From Candidatus Poribacteria bacterium (lineage in GTDB: Bacteria; Poribacteria; WGA-4E; PCPOR2b): a DNA stretch of 42,674 bases. Location of the stretch: NCBI GenBank assembly GCA_028819845.1, contig JAPPKS010000017.1:199516-242189 (forward strand), given 5' to 3'. Of this stretch, positions 23,807 to 33,892 are shown one piece after another (the stretch's first letter is position 1; each line of letters begins with the position of its first letter). The notes below the pieces were generated by a model, which saw nothing but the letters and a program-made list of their open reading frames with translations, was not told the origin of the DNA and searched no databases. The position numbers and the translations under genes are program-made.

Positions 23807-24098
23807 GGTAACACAGCCCTTCCTGCAAACCCCGCTTCAAAGGTCGTTTACAGCAATGCCTTACGATAATAGTACCAATATTGGACACTAATTTCAATCC
23901 TTTTCAGGCATGAACGCGCGTGAATCCCGCCTCCGTTGCCGCTTGACCGCCCTAATCATCGTGTGCTAAAATGAGAAACCGATTTATCATCCGAATGAAA
24001 TCTTAACGCGGCGATTCCAAATGTAAAGACTGGAACTGTACCGCCAGGTTTCTTGTAAATTTTCTAAGATTCCTAAAATTTAACGTTCCCGTTTTGGA

Positions 24099-24127
24099 TT
24101 GCTTATTTTTCGGTTCTGTGTTATAAA
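24099..24127 (+). promoter_or_regulatory. Predicted promoter of iolD
   Basis: TTGCTT (24099-24104), a 17-bp spacer and TATAAA (24122-24127) lie about 230 nt upstream of the iolD start codon. The overlapping 64-codon frame is rejected as a gene. Confidence 0.45.
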
Positions 24128-24355
24128 TACATGCGAACTATCATTTTTCGGAGTACCGATTTTAAAGGATTGGGCAGCGACTAAATTTAGCCAATTTCAT
24201 ATTTCACACGGGTTAAGAATCCGCCGCATCTCCGTAATAGGCGGAAAACCCTATTGCGTTACTCCTCACAATCATTTGCGCAATTCCTTATGAATCCAAA
24301 TAGATGTTAGCTAGCCATCTACCAACTACGCAAAGCAAAAGGAGGCAACTAGAAA

Positions 24356-26242
24356 ATGTCACAATCACCCGGAACCATCCGATTAACCATGGCGCAGGCG
24401 CTCGTCAAATACCTGCAAGTTCAATACAGTGAGCGAGATGGAAAGACGCGCCGCCTTATCCCGTCAATCTTCGGCATTTTTGGGCACGGGAATGTCGCCG
24501 GTCTAGGACAAGCGCTGTTCGAATATGGTCAAGAATTGCCATATCGGCAGCCTCGAAATGAGCAGTCGATGGTACACGCCGCGCTTGGCTATGCCAAAGC
24601 GAATAATCGACTGGCGGCACTCGCATGCACCTCGTCAATCGGACCTGGGGCTACCAATATGGTGACTGGCGCCGCAACTGCCGTTACCAACAGGCTCCCT
24701 GTCTTGTTATTGCCGTCGGACTACTACGCCACACGATACCAGGGACCGGTGCTGCAGCAACTTGAACACCCCGTATCGGCGGATGTCAGCGTCAACGACT
24801 GCTTCCGCCCCGTCAGCCGCTTTTTCGATCGAATCACCCGGCCGGAGCAATTGCTTACGGCGCTGCCCGAAGCCATGCGTGTGCTGACCGATCCCGCCGA
24901 TACAGGTCCCGTAACCCTGTCGCTGCCACAGGACGTGCAGGCGCACGCCTACGAGTATCCCGCCCACTTTTTTGAAAGGCGCGAATGGCGAGTTGAGCGG
25001 CGGCCTCCGGATTCCCAGCGCATTTCGGAAGCGGTGGAACTGCTGAAGGCGTCTGATCGCCCAATGATTATCGCCGGCGGCGGTGTGCATTATTCCGAAG
25101 CCTGGAACGAACTACAGTCCTTCTCAGATAAATTTGGCGTTCCGGTGAGCGAAACGTCCGCCGGCAAAGGCGCGATGCGCAACGCGTCGCCGCTGCTTTT
25201 GGGTGGACAGGGCGTCAACGGCACACCCGCCGCCGCCAAAATATCAAGCCAAGCGGATTTGGTCATTAGCATTGGCGGACGCATGATGGACTTCACCACC
25301 GGTTCGCAATCCGCCTTCAACAACCCGGACGTGAAATTCATCAACATCAACGTCGGCAATCACGATGCTTATAAACAAGGTGGCGTGCCAATCACCGCGG
25401 ACGCCCGAGAAGCCCTTGCCGCTTTGACCAAAGCAGCCGACGCAGCGGGAATACAACCGAACGCTGCTTATGTGCAAGAAATCACAGCCTTGAATCACGA
25501 ATGGCGCGAGCAGTTGGAGAACGAAGTCGCCCAAGAGACGCCCGGCGAGGCGATGAGCCAAGGACAACTTATCAGTGTGCTCAATGACGCGGCGCAACCC
25601 GGTGATACTATCATCGGTGCGGCAGGGACGCCGCCCGGAGACCTTCTCAAAATGTGGGATGCAACCGGCGGCCGTTCGTGTCATCTTGAGTTCGGCTTTT
25701 CGTGCATGAGCTATGAAATTCCCGCGGGTTTGGGGGTTCGCATGACGCAGCCGGACGGTGAGGTCTATGTCTTTATTGGTGACGGTACCTACCTAATGAA
25801 TCCAACCGAGTTGGTGACCGCAATGCAAGAAAACCTGAAACTCACGCTCGTCATCTCGGAGAATCACGGCTTTCAATCCATTCGTTCGCTTCAGATGCTC
25901 CGCGCTGGTAGGAGTTTCGGGAACGAGTTTCGTTCTCGCGATATGGAGAGGAACCGCCTTGAAGGCGCATATATGAAGATAGACTTCGCCCAGAATGCGG
26001 AAAGTTTCGGCGCTAAATCTTGGCATGTGACCACGCCGGAGGGTGTTCGGCATGCGTTGCGTGAAGCCCGCGGTGAAAGTGGAACCTGCGTGATTGTTGT
26101 CGATGTCGAGCCGCACCGCTACCTGCCGGATGCTGGCGTGTGGTGGGATATCCCTGCAGCCGAATCTAGCGGCGATCCGGAGACCCAAGCCCGGCGTCAA
26201 CAGTATGAGGAAGGGCTCCCGTTGCAGCGTTTCCATTATTAG
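24356..26242 (+). CDS. iolD: 3D-(3,5/4)-trihydroxycyclohexane-1,2-dione hydrolase (IolD-type ThDP enzyme)
   Basis: The 628-residue protein has the three-domain layout of ThDP enzymes and family-specific IolD words: RLTMAQALVKYLQVQ at the start, IFGIFGHGNVAGLGQAL, and GPGATNMVTGAATA. The ThDP-binding motif starts at GDGTYLMNP and ends at the Asn of VISENHGFQS. IolD opens the ring of the diketo intermediate in myo-inositol breakdown. A strong ribosome binding site (AAAGGAGG) precedes the ATG. Downstream on the same strand are a small hypothetical, a PhyH oxygenase and a Gfo/Idh/MocA dehydrogenase (IolG-like family). Together these suggest a polyol or inositol-derivative pathway. Other iol genes (iolB, iolC, iolE) are not present, so the pathway in this window is partial or modified. 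Confidence 0.92.
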   Translation: MSQSPGTIRLTMAQALVKYLQVQYSERDGKTRRLIPSIFGIFGHGNVAGLGQALFEYGQELPYRQPRNEQSMVHAALGYAKANNRLAALACTSSIGPGATNMVTGAATAVTNRLPVLLLPSDYYATRYQGPVLQQLEHPVSADVSVNDCFRPVSRFFDRITRPEQLLTALPEAMRVLTDPADTGPVTLSLPQDVQAHAYEYPAHFFERREWRVERRPPDSQRISEAVELLKASDRPMIIAGGGVHYSEAWNELQSFSDKFGVPVSETSAGKGAMRNASPLLLGGQGVNGTPAAAKISSQADLVISIGGRMMDFTTGSQSAFNNPDVKFININVGNHDAYKQGGVPITADAREALAALTKAADAAGIQPNAAYVQEITALNHEWREQLENEVAQETPGEAMSQGQLISVLNDAAQPGDTIIGAAGTPPGDLLKMWDATGGRSCHLEFGFSCMSYEIPAGLGVRMTQPDGEVYVFIGDGTYLMNPTELVTAMQENLKLTLVISENHGFQSIRSLQMLRAGRSFGNEFRSRDMERNRLEGAYMKIDFAQNAESFGAKSWHVTTPEGVRHALREARGESGTCVIVVDVEPHRYLPDAGVWWDIPAAESSGDPETQARRQQYEEGLPLQRFHY

Positions 26243-26379
26243 ACCGGACGCCGTTACGGTAGCGGCCAATTTTCAAAATCGGACACGGTACGACGGTCTA
26301 ACCTCGGTTTTCCGATTCTCAAGACGGTAATTTCCAGGCGGGATTTGATACCCGGGTTCGACATTGTCGCTGGAGCACT

Positions 26380-26742
26380 ATGGATGCCGACCTCATGCAG
26401 TTGCTAGAAGAATGTATACAGCAACTCAATTGTGGTAATTTGACGGAAACCCAACTCCGTAATTTGGGCTACGCCATCGCCGCAAAGCATACCAAATGCC
26501 AGAGTCTGCTCTACTTGCAAACGGCAACCACCGCCGTCACTGCCGACGTGATAGGTATGCTGCTAGTCGAATCCGGAGTAGTCTCCAACGGCCCATTCGA
26601 TCCGGCAGACTGGCCCTACAAGACCGCGTTGGAGGCAATCAGTGACGGCTGGCGGGTGATTCGCTTTCCGGTTCAGTTGCCGGTCGGACATACCCAAGAT
26701 ACGCACATCGTCTGTGAATTTATCCTCGAAAAATGGGAGTAA
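26380..26742 (+). CDS. Hypothetical protein
   Basis: The 120-residue protein is not recognised. It is acidic, has an N-terminal helical stretch (MDADLMQLLEECIQQL) and ends in IVCEFILEKWE. No signal peptide or membrane segment is seen. GGAG lies 4 nt before the ATG, and the stop is only 4 nt before the PhyH start. It is therefore probably a real gene co-translated with that oxygenase, possibly an accessory protein; that role is only inferred from position. Confidence 0.65.
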   Translation: MDADLMQLLEECIQQLNCGNLTETQLRNLGYAIAAKHTKCQSLLYLQTATTAVTADVIGMLLVESGVVSNGPFDPADWPYKTALEAISDGWRVIRFPVQLPVGHTQDTHIVCEFILEKWE

Positions 26743-26746
26743 GCGC

Positions 26747-27583
26747 ATGCCACATGAATTGCGGCGGGCACCCGGCGATATAAAGCCAACGATGACCGAT
26801 CAAGATGTGCTCGACTTTTGCAAGAAAGGGCTTTTCGTACTTGAGGGGGTAATTCCAGACCGGACGAATCATTGGGTATCCGAGTATCTCAATCAAGAAG
26901 GCAACGACTCCCAGACGCTGCTTGAAGAGGAGCGTTTCGTCGAAGAAGTACTTCTCAATCCAAAGGTTTCCGGTGTCACAAGATCGCTGCTCGGAGAGCG
27001 TTTTCAACTGCCGGATTGGATGGCAAACCACCGCCTAGTCGGGCCGCAAAAAACGAAAAATTGGCACATGGACGCCGGTTCAAAGTTTGAGCGAACTTGT
27101 AATCTGCTTCAGGTTTTCTATATTCCGCAGGCAAACACCAACGAAATGGGGCCCACACTGTTTCTACCGGGCTCCCACCTCGTGCCGATTCCTAGGGAGG
27201 AGTTGGAGCACTTTGGACATCTCGCCGGTCAAGTGGCGACTGTTGGCCCCGCAGGCTCGGTGTTTTTCACGGCCTATTCAATTTGGCACCGGCAATCGGA
27301 AAAGGTCGATTCATCCACGCGCAATGTGTTGAAATGGGTCACATGGCGCACCGTGCCTCCAAAACGGGACTGGATTATAGGCAACGACTTCGAATTCACG
27401 CGCGTTGACTATTCATATACGAACGATTACTTTTGTGGTCCTGCCCGTAAATGGCAGTCTGTTCTTCGGGTTTCTGAAATGTTTTACTGGCTCTGCGGAA
27501 AGTCGGAAGAATTTCACGTTGTTGGTGGAGCCGGCTGGCCATTTTCTGCATCCGACCCGCGCGGTTGGGCGCCGCAGCGATAA
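26747..27583 (+). CDS. Phytanoyl-CoA dioxygenase (PhyH) family protein, second copy
   Basis: The 278-residue protein is a Fe(II)/2-oxoglutarate oxygenase. His107-x-Asp109 (NWHMDAG) and His181 (IWHRQSEK) form the metal triad, and Arg192 is the likely 2-oxoglutarate ligand. EMGPTLFLPGSH is the conserved strand. It is clearly paralogous to the protein at 20999, including the N-terminal VLDFCKKG segment and the C-terminal EMFYWLCG. The start is set at ATG 26747 with GGGAG upstream; the in-frame start at 26714 lies inside the preceding gene. Its location between IolD and a Gfo/Idh/MocA dehydrogenase suggests it hydroxylates a polyol- or cyclitol-derived metabolite, which is inference. Confidence 0.9.
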   Translation: MPHELRRAPGDIKPTMTDQDVLDFCKKGLFVLEGVIPDRTNHWVSEYLNQEGNDSQTLLEEERFVEEVLLNPKVSGVTRSLLGERFQLPDWMANHRLVGPQKTKNWHMDAGSKFERTCNLLQVFYIPQANTNEMGPTLFLPGSHLVPIPREELEHFGHLAGQVATVGPAGSVFFTAYSIWHRQSEKVDSSTRNVLKWVTWRTVPPKRDWIIGNDFEFTRVDYSYTNDYFCGPARKWQSVLRVSEMFYWLCGKSEEFHVVGGAGWPFSASDPRGWAPQR

Positions 27584-27736
27584 AATTCACTCGCAGCGCC
27601 TCCGTAGAAGCAATCTCCGAATCGCGGCGTTTTCGCTCACTCTTACACAAAACCTGAAACAAACGCCGCTATCTGCAGCAACTATCATTTCCACACTCAA
27701 TCCTGAAGGCAAATATACGGAAATCGGAGAAATACG

Positions 27737-28903
27737 ATGGGGAGAACAATTGGTATTGGCGTGATCGGACTAGGCTGGATGGGTACGGCGCATAGCCGAT
27801 GCTACCGGCAAATCCCGCATCGCTTCGAAGACAGCGGAATCCAACCGCGTTTGGTTGTCTGCGCAGATGAGGTGGAAGTTCGTGCGCGTCGTGCCGAATC
27901 TCTTTACGGATTCGAGCGTTACACTACAGACTGGGGTAAGGTCATCACCGACGCAGACGTTGAAGTTGTAAATATTGCCGCCCCCAACTTCATGCATTTG
28001 GAAATCGTGCGTGCGGCAGCCGATGCGGGCAAGCATGTTTTCTGTGAGAAGCCCGTCGGCCGCAATCCACAGGAAACCTCGGACATTGAAGACGCGGCGC
28101 GCCAGGCGGGTGTTCTGAGTTTTGTGGGTTACAATTACAGGTGGGCGCCGCTTGTACAGTATGCCCACCAACTGATTCAACAAGGCCGGCTCGGTGAATT
28201 GACTCACTATCGAGGCCGCTTCTTTCCGGGTTACGCGAAAAATCCCTACGGCGTGCTGTCGTGGCGATTTCAACGCGAGTTCGCCGGTTTGGGTACCTTG
28301 GGCGATCTCATGTCACACGTCGTGGACATGGCGCATCTCATCGCGGGACCTATCAAACGCGTCGTCGGCAGCCGCGAGACGTTCATTCCGCAACGGCCGC
28401 TTGCGACGCCTGGAGAAGGCACGCATTTTTCAGTCCGCAAAGACGGGCCAATGGGTGATGTCAGCAACGAAGATTATGTTGGAGTGTTGGCGCAGTTTGC
28501 CAATGGAGCACACGGTTCACTTGAAGCGTGTCGTATCATCAGCGGTCCAAAGTGTCAGATGGCATTTGAGGTAAATGGAACGCTCGGCGCGCTAAGCTGG
28601 GATTTCGAACGGATGAATGAGCTCGACCTATATCTCCCCGATGAAGATGGCAGCCACGACGGCTATACCCGCATCGTGGGCGGTCCCGAACACCCATTTC
28701 ACGCGCGGTTTAATCCCGGACCCGGTATCGGACTCGGATATGAAGATCTCAAAGTCATTGAACTTCACCAATTCCTGAAGTCCGTCGCGGATGGTGTGCA
28801 AGGCGCGCCCGGATTCACCGAAGCCCTAGCGGTCGCAAATGTGCAGGCGGCAATTGAACAATCTTGGGATACAAGGTGTTGGGAAAGCGTATTTCAATCC
28901 TAA
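27737..28903 (+). CDS. Gfo/Idh/MocA-family NAD(P)-dependent oxidoreductase
   Basis: The 388-residue protein has an N-terminal Rossmann fold (GLGWMG, 11-16) and the EKP motif with Lys105 (104-106). The substrate domain has Asp190, His194 and Asp197 in [12 protein letters not shown], matching the catalytic Lys/Asp/His set of myo-inositol 2-dehydrogenase-like enzymes. It should oxidise a ring or sugar hydroxyl, passing electrons to NAD(P)+. Proximity to IolD makes an inositol or sugar-lactone substrate plausible, but the family is broad. GGAG precedes the ATG. A gap of about 150 bp separates it from the PhyH gene; no terminator is seen between them. Confidence 0.9.
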   Translation: MGRTIGIGVIGLGWMGTAHSRCYRQIPHRFEDSGIQPRLVVCADEVEVRARRAESLYGFERYTTDWGKVITDADVEVVNIAAPNFMHLEIVRAAADAGKHVFCEKPVGRNPQETSDIEDAARQAGVLSFVGYNYRWAPLVQYAHQLIQQGRLGELTHYRGRFFPGYAKNPYGVLSWRFQREFAGLGTLGDLMSHVVDMAHLIAGPIKRVVGSRETFIPQRPLATPGEGTHFSVRKDGPMGDVSNEDYVGVLAQFANGAHGSLEACRIISGPKCQMAFEVNGTLGALSWDFERMNELDLYLPDEDGSHDGYTRIVGGPEHPFHARFNPGPGIGLGYEDLKVIELHQFLKSVADGVQGAPGFTEALAVANVQAAIEQSWDTRCWESVFQS

Positions 28904-28999
28904 TTCGGCACCTCGGAATTGCAGCATACGCCGGGTTATGCACGTGGTCACACAGGCAAACTAAGATGCAACTTCGCTGCAGGCAGTAGGAGGACGGAT

Positions 29000-31372
29000 T
29001 TGGACAACCGCCGTCGGTTGGTTTCGCCAGAAAGAATAGAAACCCTAAACACCATTCAACAACGTGTGTTGTGGCTTGCAACGCTTATCATTCATCATGC
29101 GAATGAGGTACGCACGAATCCTGATGGGATGAAGGTCGGCGGCCATCAGGCATCATCGGCATCGGTCGTTTCAATCATGACCGCGCTCTATTTTCACTTC
29201 TTGAAATCGGGCGACCGGGTCTCTGTCAAACCGCATGCATCGCCTGTCTTTCACGCTATCCAATACCTTTTGGGTCAATTGCCAAAGGAGTACCTGTCTC
29301 AATTCAGATCGTACGGCGGTTTGCAAGCGTACCCAAGCCGAACGAAAGATCCGGACATCGTTGATTTTTCGACGGGTTCGGTTGGACTTGGGGCAGTTGC
29401 ACCTGCGTTTGGTGCCTTAGCCCATCACTATGCCATGTCCCACTTCGGGCAGGCGAATTCGCGGCGTTTTGTTGGACTCATAGGCGATGCCGAGCTGGAC
29501 GAAGGCAACGTGTGGGAGGCAATCCTTGAGCAATCACTGGCAGGGTTGGGTAACCTGTTGTGGATTGTCGATCTCAACCGTCAAAGTCTTGACCGGGTTG
29601 TACCCGGTATTAGAGCCGGTCAGCTTCAACGCCTCTTTGAAGAGAGCGGCTGGCAGGTACTTGAAACCAAGTACGGTCGTACGCTGCAGAACCTGTTCGA
29701 ACAGCCCGGCGGGGACGCATTACGCCAACGCATTGATGAAATGAGCAATGAAGAATACCAGGCGGTCATTCGTTTGCCAGGCGATCAAATCCGTCGCCAT
29801 CTCCTTCATGGTCATGCGGAAAAATACCCGGAACTGGCATCGGGGATTCAAAATCTACCGGATAACACCTTACCGACTGTCCTGAGCAACCTCGGCGGTC
29901 ACGACATGGAAGAGTTGCTGAGTGTGTTCTCACAAGTAGACGAAGAGCCCGATCAACCGTCAATTATTTTCGCTTACACCATCAAAGGTTGGGGATTGCC
30001 GATCGCCGGTCACCCGCTCAATCATTCCATGCTGCTGAATGAAAAGCAAATTGACGAACTGCGGCAAGTATTGGACGTTCCCCCTGACGACGATTGGGCG
30101 CGGTTTGATTCTAATTCTTCGCCCGGTCAACTCTGCGACGAAACCGCTTCTGAGCTTTATCCCGCTTATACCGCACCGCCTGTAGCGCTCTCTCCCAATG
30201 AAATTCCGGAAAAGCTCTCTATTCCAGCCAAAGGCGTTTTGAGTACCCAACAAGCGTTTGGACGGCTGCTCCTCCAGCTCACGCGCGTGCCAAACTTGTC
30301 TAATCGGATCATCACCGCGTCGCCCGATGTGACGTCGTCTACGGGTATGTCAAGCTGGGTTAACAAAATGGGTGTGTTTGCACTAGAGGAATTGCCGGAC
30401 TACGAGACCGAAGCCAATGAACTCCGAAAATGGAAATACAGCCCGCAGGGGCAGCATATTGAATTGGGAATCTCTGAAATGAACTTCTTCATGATGCTAG
30501 GCATGTTCGGGCTGTCGGCCGAGCTTTCTGGACAGCACCTGATTCCCATTGGCACGGTTTACGACCCGTTTATTTGTCGCGGGCTCGACGCGCTGATTTA
30601 TGCACAGTATTCAGGCGCAAAGTTCATTTTTGCCGGCACACCGTCGGGAATAACGTTGTCCCCGGAAGGCGGAGCCCACCAGTCCACCGTTACCCCATCA
30701 CTGGGCGCAGAGTTGCCCGGGCTGAATGCGTACGAACCGTGCTTCGCCAAGGAGCTAGAGTGGATTTTGCTTGATGCACTTCGTCAATGCTGCGACCGGT
30801 CACACGGACGCTCAACCTATTTGCGCTTATCTACCAAACCCATTGACAATCAGCTTTTTGCATCAGCCATGGCGCGGTTGGGAGAGGAAGAATTGCGGCG
30901 GCAGGTACTCGCCGGCGGTTACAGGCTTGTCGATTGGCGAACGGCGGACCCGGTACGCCCCAAAGAGCGCTTAATTCACATTGCAACAACAGGCACCATG
31001 ATTCCGGAGGTGGCAGCCTCCGTGAACGCGCTGCATCGGAAGGGAATCGCCGTAAACGTGTTAAACCTGACGAGCGCCCGCCGTCTGTTTGAGGCTTGGC
31101 AAACCATGCAATGGGAAGATACACACGGCCCTTTTGATTGGCTTATTCCACAAAGTGAACGGCATGCGCCCATTATCACCGTTCATGACGGCGCATCTCA
31201 TGCCCTCGCATGGTTAGGCAGTGTGTACGGATCGCTGGTCGTACCGCTCGGCGTGGACGAGTTTGGACAATCTGGCGCGCGCACCGATCTCTATAAACAT
31301 TTTGGGATTGACCCCGACGGTATCGTTGAAGCCACGCTGATAGCGCTAAATCGTTGCGGGTTGTTTGTCTGA
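29000..31372 (+). CDS. AceE-like (homodimeric E1 / transketolase-type) ThDP enzyme
   Basis: The 790-residue protein resembles the homodimeric pyruvate dehydrogenase E1 (AceE). It has GGHQASSASVVSIMTALYFHF, the ThDP motif GDAELDEGN ending in WIVDLNRQ, a GHPLNHS histidine region, a central pyrimidine-domain segment with GISEMNFF, and EGGAHQST near 585. It is about 100 residues shorter than AceE. The start is taken as TTG 29000 because AGGAGG lies 6 nt upstream; the longer frame from 28919 lacks a ribosome binding site. No E2 or E3 gene is adjacent. The enzyme may therefore decarboxylate or transfer two-carbon units from a catabolic intermediate rather than feed a standard dehydrogenase complex; that is inference. 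Confidence 0.85.
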   Translation: MDNRRRLVSPERIETLNTIQQRVLWLATLIIHHANEVRTNPDGMKVGGHQASSASVVSIMTALYFHFLKSGDRVSVKPHASPVFHAIQYLLGQLPKEYLSQFRSYGGLQAYPSRTKDPDIVDFSTGSVGLGAVAPAFGALAHHYAMSHFGQANSRRFVGLIGDAELDEGNVWEAILEQSLAGLGNLLWIVDLNRQSLDRVVPGIRAGQLQRLFEESGWQVLETKYGRTLQNLFEQPGGDALRQRIDEMSNEEYQAVIRLPGDQIRRHLLHGHAEKYPELASGIQNLPDNTLPTVLSNLGGHDMEELLSVFSQVDEEPDQPSIIFAYTIKGWGLPIAGHPLNHSMLLNEKQIDELRQVLDVPPDDDWARFDSNSSPGQLCDETASELYPAYTAPPVALSPNEIPEKLSIPAKGVLSTQQAFGRLLLQLTRVPNLSNRIITASPDVTSSTGMSSWVNKMGVFALEELPDYETEANELRKWKYSPQGQHIELGISEMNFFMMLGMFGLSAELSGQHLIPIGTVYDPFICRGLDALIYAQYSGAKFIFAGTPSGITLSPEGGAHQSTVTPSLGAELPGLNAYEPCFAKELEWILLDALRQCCDRSHGRSTYLRLSTKPIDNQLFASAMARLGEEELRRQVLAGGYRLVDWRTADPVRPKERLIHIATTGTMIPEVAASVNALHRKGIAVNVLNLTSARRLFEAWQTMQWEDTHGPFDWLIPQSERHAPIITVHDGASHALAWLGSVYGSLVVPLGVDEFGQSGARTDLYKHFGIDPDGIVEATLIALNRCGLFV

Positions 31373-31403
31373 ATTCACTGCGCAAAGTTAAGGATGGTAA
31401 AAT

Positions 31404-31790
31404 ATGGATGCAAGCTTATGGAACATTGGCGTCAAAGTCGAGGACCTTGAAAAAGAGATGGAATTTTTTGAAGCGCTTGGGGCAGAAGTTTTGATGCACG
31501 AACGTGGAACCGCATTTATCGGGTTTGGTGGGACGCGCCTCTTTTTGACGCCGCACCTGGCCTTCGAAGACAAACTCGACCATCAGCCTAGGCCGGGATT
31601 GACTCACGCCGTGTTTGAGGTAGAAGATTTCGAAGCGGCGTTCGAGGAGCTCATGGAACTGGGTACTGAAATTCTTGTTGATCCGAAAACCATCAGTGGT
31701 ACCTTCGGATCGCGCCGCCTCGCATTTTTCCGGTCGCCCAATGGTCTCGTCTTCGAGATAATGCAGATTTTTGAATCGACGATAAAATAA
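31404..31790 (+). CDS. VOC-superfamily (glyoxalase/bleomycin-resistance fold) protein
   Basis: The 128-residue protein has the paired beta-alpha-beta-beta-beta modules of the vicinal-oxygen-chelate fold: IGVKVEDLEKEMEFFEALG in the first half, THAVFEVEDFEAAFEEL in the second, and SPNGLVFEIMQ at the end. His in THAVF and Glu in VFEIM are plausible metal ligands; the usual first His is Asn or absent. It may isomerise or cleave a small intermediate of this pathway. AAGGA precedes the ATG, 31 bp after the AceE-like gene, so co-transcription is likely. Confidence 0.82.
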   Translation: MDASLWNIGVKVEDLEKEMEFFEALGAEVLMHERGTAFIGFGGTRLFLTPHLAFEDKLDHQPRPGLTHAVFEVEDFEAAFEELMELGTEILVDPKTISGTFGSRRLAFFRSPNGLVFEIMQIFESTIK

Positions 31791-31808
31791 ATCAGAGGAG
31801 ATTTTGAT

Positions 31809-33038
31809 ATGAGATTTGGAACACAAGGAACAATGGGCGTTGACTACGAAGAGCGAATCAACTTCGACCGTCTGCGCAAAGACCGTCTCGACCGAGTCAA
31901 AGCCGAACTAGAGAAAACCGATTTCGGCTGCTTGCTGCTCTTTGACAACCACAACAAGCGCTACGCGACTTCGACAGCCGTGTGTTCTCCTGAAATTGAC
32001 AACATGGGGCGTTACGCCATTGTACCTCGCAACGGTGAACCATACATCTTCGGATTTGGGTCGGAGGTTGCCGCTGAAAAATTGCATTGCCCATGGATTG
32101 CCGATCGCGCATATCCCGCGCATACCACCCTGTTCGGAGCATTGCCTAGCAACTGGGATGCTCACAAAAAGTTTATCAGGGATTTGCGGATGGTACTTGA
32201 TGAAAACGGCATCAGCCCCAAAGAACCTATCGGGATCGACGTGCTTGACTCTCAATTAATCTTGGCGCTGCAGAAGGAAGGCGTTCGATTTGTCGACGGT
32301 CAAGATGTCATGATGAAAGCCAGGTTAATCAAGACTGACGACGAGATCCAGATTATGCGCAATGCCGCTGCTACGGTCGATGCCGCGTTTGACCGCGTGG
32401 CGCGAACACTCAGGCCGGGTATACGCGAAAACGACATTCAAGCGGAAGCTTCCCACGAACTTCACAGACTCGGCAGCCAATGGGTGTTAAACGTGCAAGT
32501 CACTAGCGGTTCGCGTACACATCCACACCCGCATCTGAGTTCGGACCGGCTTGTACAACCGGGCGACCTTGTTTTCCTCGACATACAGATGATGTATAAC
32601 GGCTACCAGACATGCTACTACCGGACACTCTGCTGCGGTAAGCCGACCCAGCGGCAAAAGGCGGTCTACAAACGCACCTACGACATGCTGCGTGAGGGAA
32701 TGGAGGTCATCCGTCCTGGCGCAACCACAGCCGATCTTGCACGCGCATGGCCCTCCGCTGACTACTGGGGTTTCGAAAACGAATCCCAGGCATTCGGCCT
32801 GGCATACGCGCACGGACTCGGCGTCGGTTTGTGGGAACGTCCCATCGTGTCGAGGTTGTATAGCCTCGATCATCCCGTCGAATTCCAAGAGGGCATGGTA
32901 ATCGCTGTCGAAACATATGATGCTGAAGGAATGGACGGGGCTAGGATAGAAGAGGAAGTCGTCGTCACTTCGACAGGAATAGATGTCATCACCAAATTCC
33001 CGTGTGAAGAGCTGATAGGGTGCGGTGTGAACTATTGA
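31809..33038 (+). CDS. M24-family (creatinase / Xaa-Pro aminopeptidase fold) hydrolase
   Basis: The 409-residue protein has an N-terminal creatinase-like domain and a C-terminal pita-bread domain. Asp258 in VFLDIQMMYNGY is the first metal ligand. The second Asp position is Cys269 (GYQTCYYRT where peptidases have GYxSDxTRT). The later His (AYAHGLGVG), Glu (IAVETY) and Glu (ARIEEEV) are present. The altered ligand set argues against a standard dinuclear aminopeptidase and points towards creatinase-like or DddP-like hydrolases or lyases that reuse this fold. GGAG precedes the ATG, 18 bp after the VOC gene. The exact reaction is unknown. Confidence 0.87.
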   Translation: MRFGTQGTMGVDYEERINFDRLRKDRLDRVKAELEKTDFGCLLLFDNHNKRYATSTAVCSPEIDNMGRYAIVPRNGEPYIFGFGSEVAAEKLHCPWIADRAYPAHTTLFGALPSNWDAHKKFIRDLRMVLDENGISPKEPIGIDVLDSQLILALQKEGVRFVDGQDVMMKARLIKTDDEIQIMRNAAATVDAAFDRVARTLRPGIRENDIQAEASHELHRLGSQWVLNVQVTSGSRTHPHPHLSSDRLVQPGDLVFLDIQMMYNGYQTCYYRTLCCGKPTQRQKAVYKRTYDMLREGMEVIRPGATTADLARAWPSADYWGFENESQAFGLAYAHGLGVGLWERPIVSRLYSLDHPVEFQEGMVIAVETYDAEGMDGARIEEEVVVTSTGIDVITKFPCEELIGCGVNY

Positions 33039-33096
33039 CGGCGGTGTCCCTACCGTTAAACGCAGCTATTGTGCAGTTGCTTCAAGGAGGTGGACA

Positions 33097-33885
33097 GTGA
33101 GCGGACTTTTGGAGGATCAGGTAGCTATCGTTACGGGAGCCGCCCAAGGACTGGGACGCGGTACGGCGCTCCGGCTGGCGGCTGAGGGTGCCGAAGTCGT
33201 ACCCGCTGACATACAACCCCAAGTCGAAGACACATGGACGGCAGTCCGGGAACGTTTCCCCGAAAATGGCGGCTTCCCGATTAACGTTGACGTTACATCG
33301 GCATCATCGGTGGATGCAATGATTGATCAGGTCCTCGAGCGGCTGGGCGGGTTGGATCTTATCGTAAACAACGCCGGCGTCGTACAGCCAATGGTACCGG
33401 TAGCGGATACGTCCGATGAAATCTTTGACCGCGTGATAGGCGTCAACGTGCGCGGCGTGTTCAACGGTTGTCGATCCGCAGCACGAGTAATGCGCGAACA
33501 AGGCAGCGGATGCATCATTAACCTCGGTTCATGGTATGGCAAACAAGGCTTCGCCAATTTCGGAGTCTATTGCGCATCCAAGTCGGCGGTAATCCGCATG
33601 ACAGAAACGCTTGCGCTCGAGCTCGCGCCGTACGGCGTACGTGCCAACAGCATCTGCCCCGGAAACATGGCAACCGAGATGCACTGGCAGGCGCTGCGCG
33701 ATGAGTCGGAAATTCGCGGTATTTCGTTTGACGAGATGAATCAGCTCGTAAAAGACAGTATCCCATTGGGAAAACAGGGCACACCTGAAGACATCGGCGC
33801 CGCTGTCGTATACTTGGCTTCCTCCGAGGGTGCATACCTTACCGGTCAAGCGCTTAACATCAACGGCGGCTGCCTGTTTCATTAG
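33097..33885 (+). CDS. Short-chain dehydrogenase/reductase (SDR)
   Basis: The 262-residue classical SDR has the cofactor loop TGAAQGLG (13-20), NNAG (91-94) and the catalytic Ser145, Tyr158 and Lys162 (SWYGK, YCASK). Asp38 after the second strand favours NAD over NADP. It starts at GTG 33097 behind AAGGAGG. The likely role is oxidation of a polyol or sugar hydroxyl, in the same cluster as the M24 and AceE-like genes. A composite repeat separates it from a second SDR. Confidence 0.92.
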   Translation: MSGLLEDQVAIVTGAAQGLGRGTALRLAAEGAEVVPADIQPQVEDTWTAVRERFPENGGFPINVDVTSASSVDAMIDQVLERLGGLDLIVNNAGVVQPMVPVADTSDEIFDRVIGVNVRGVFNGCRSAARVMREQGSGCIINLGSWYGKQGFANFGVYCASKSAVIRMTETLALELAPYGVRANSICPGNMATEMHWQALRDESEIRGISFDEMNQLVKDSIPLGKQGTPEDIGAAVVYLASSEGAYLTGQALNINGGCLFH

Positions 33886-33892
33886 AACCTGA

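Larger units (their letters stand above)
23584..24355. other. Intergenic region between the divergent Ldh-like and iolD genes
   Basis: These 772 bases contain a possible coding remnant (23666-23806) and a predicted promoter for iolD (24099-24127). No full gene with a ribosome binding site is seen. Confidence 0.5.

Noticed and set aside
29000-31372. Assigning a complete pyruvate dehydrogenase complex
   Set aside because: No E2 or E3 gene is nearby and the protein is shorter than AceE, so only the E1-like fold is supported.
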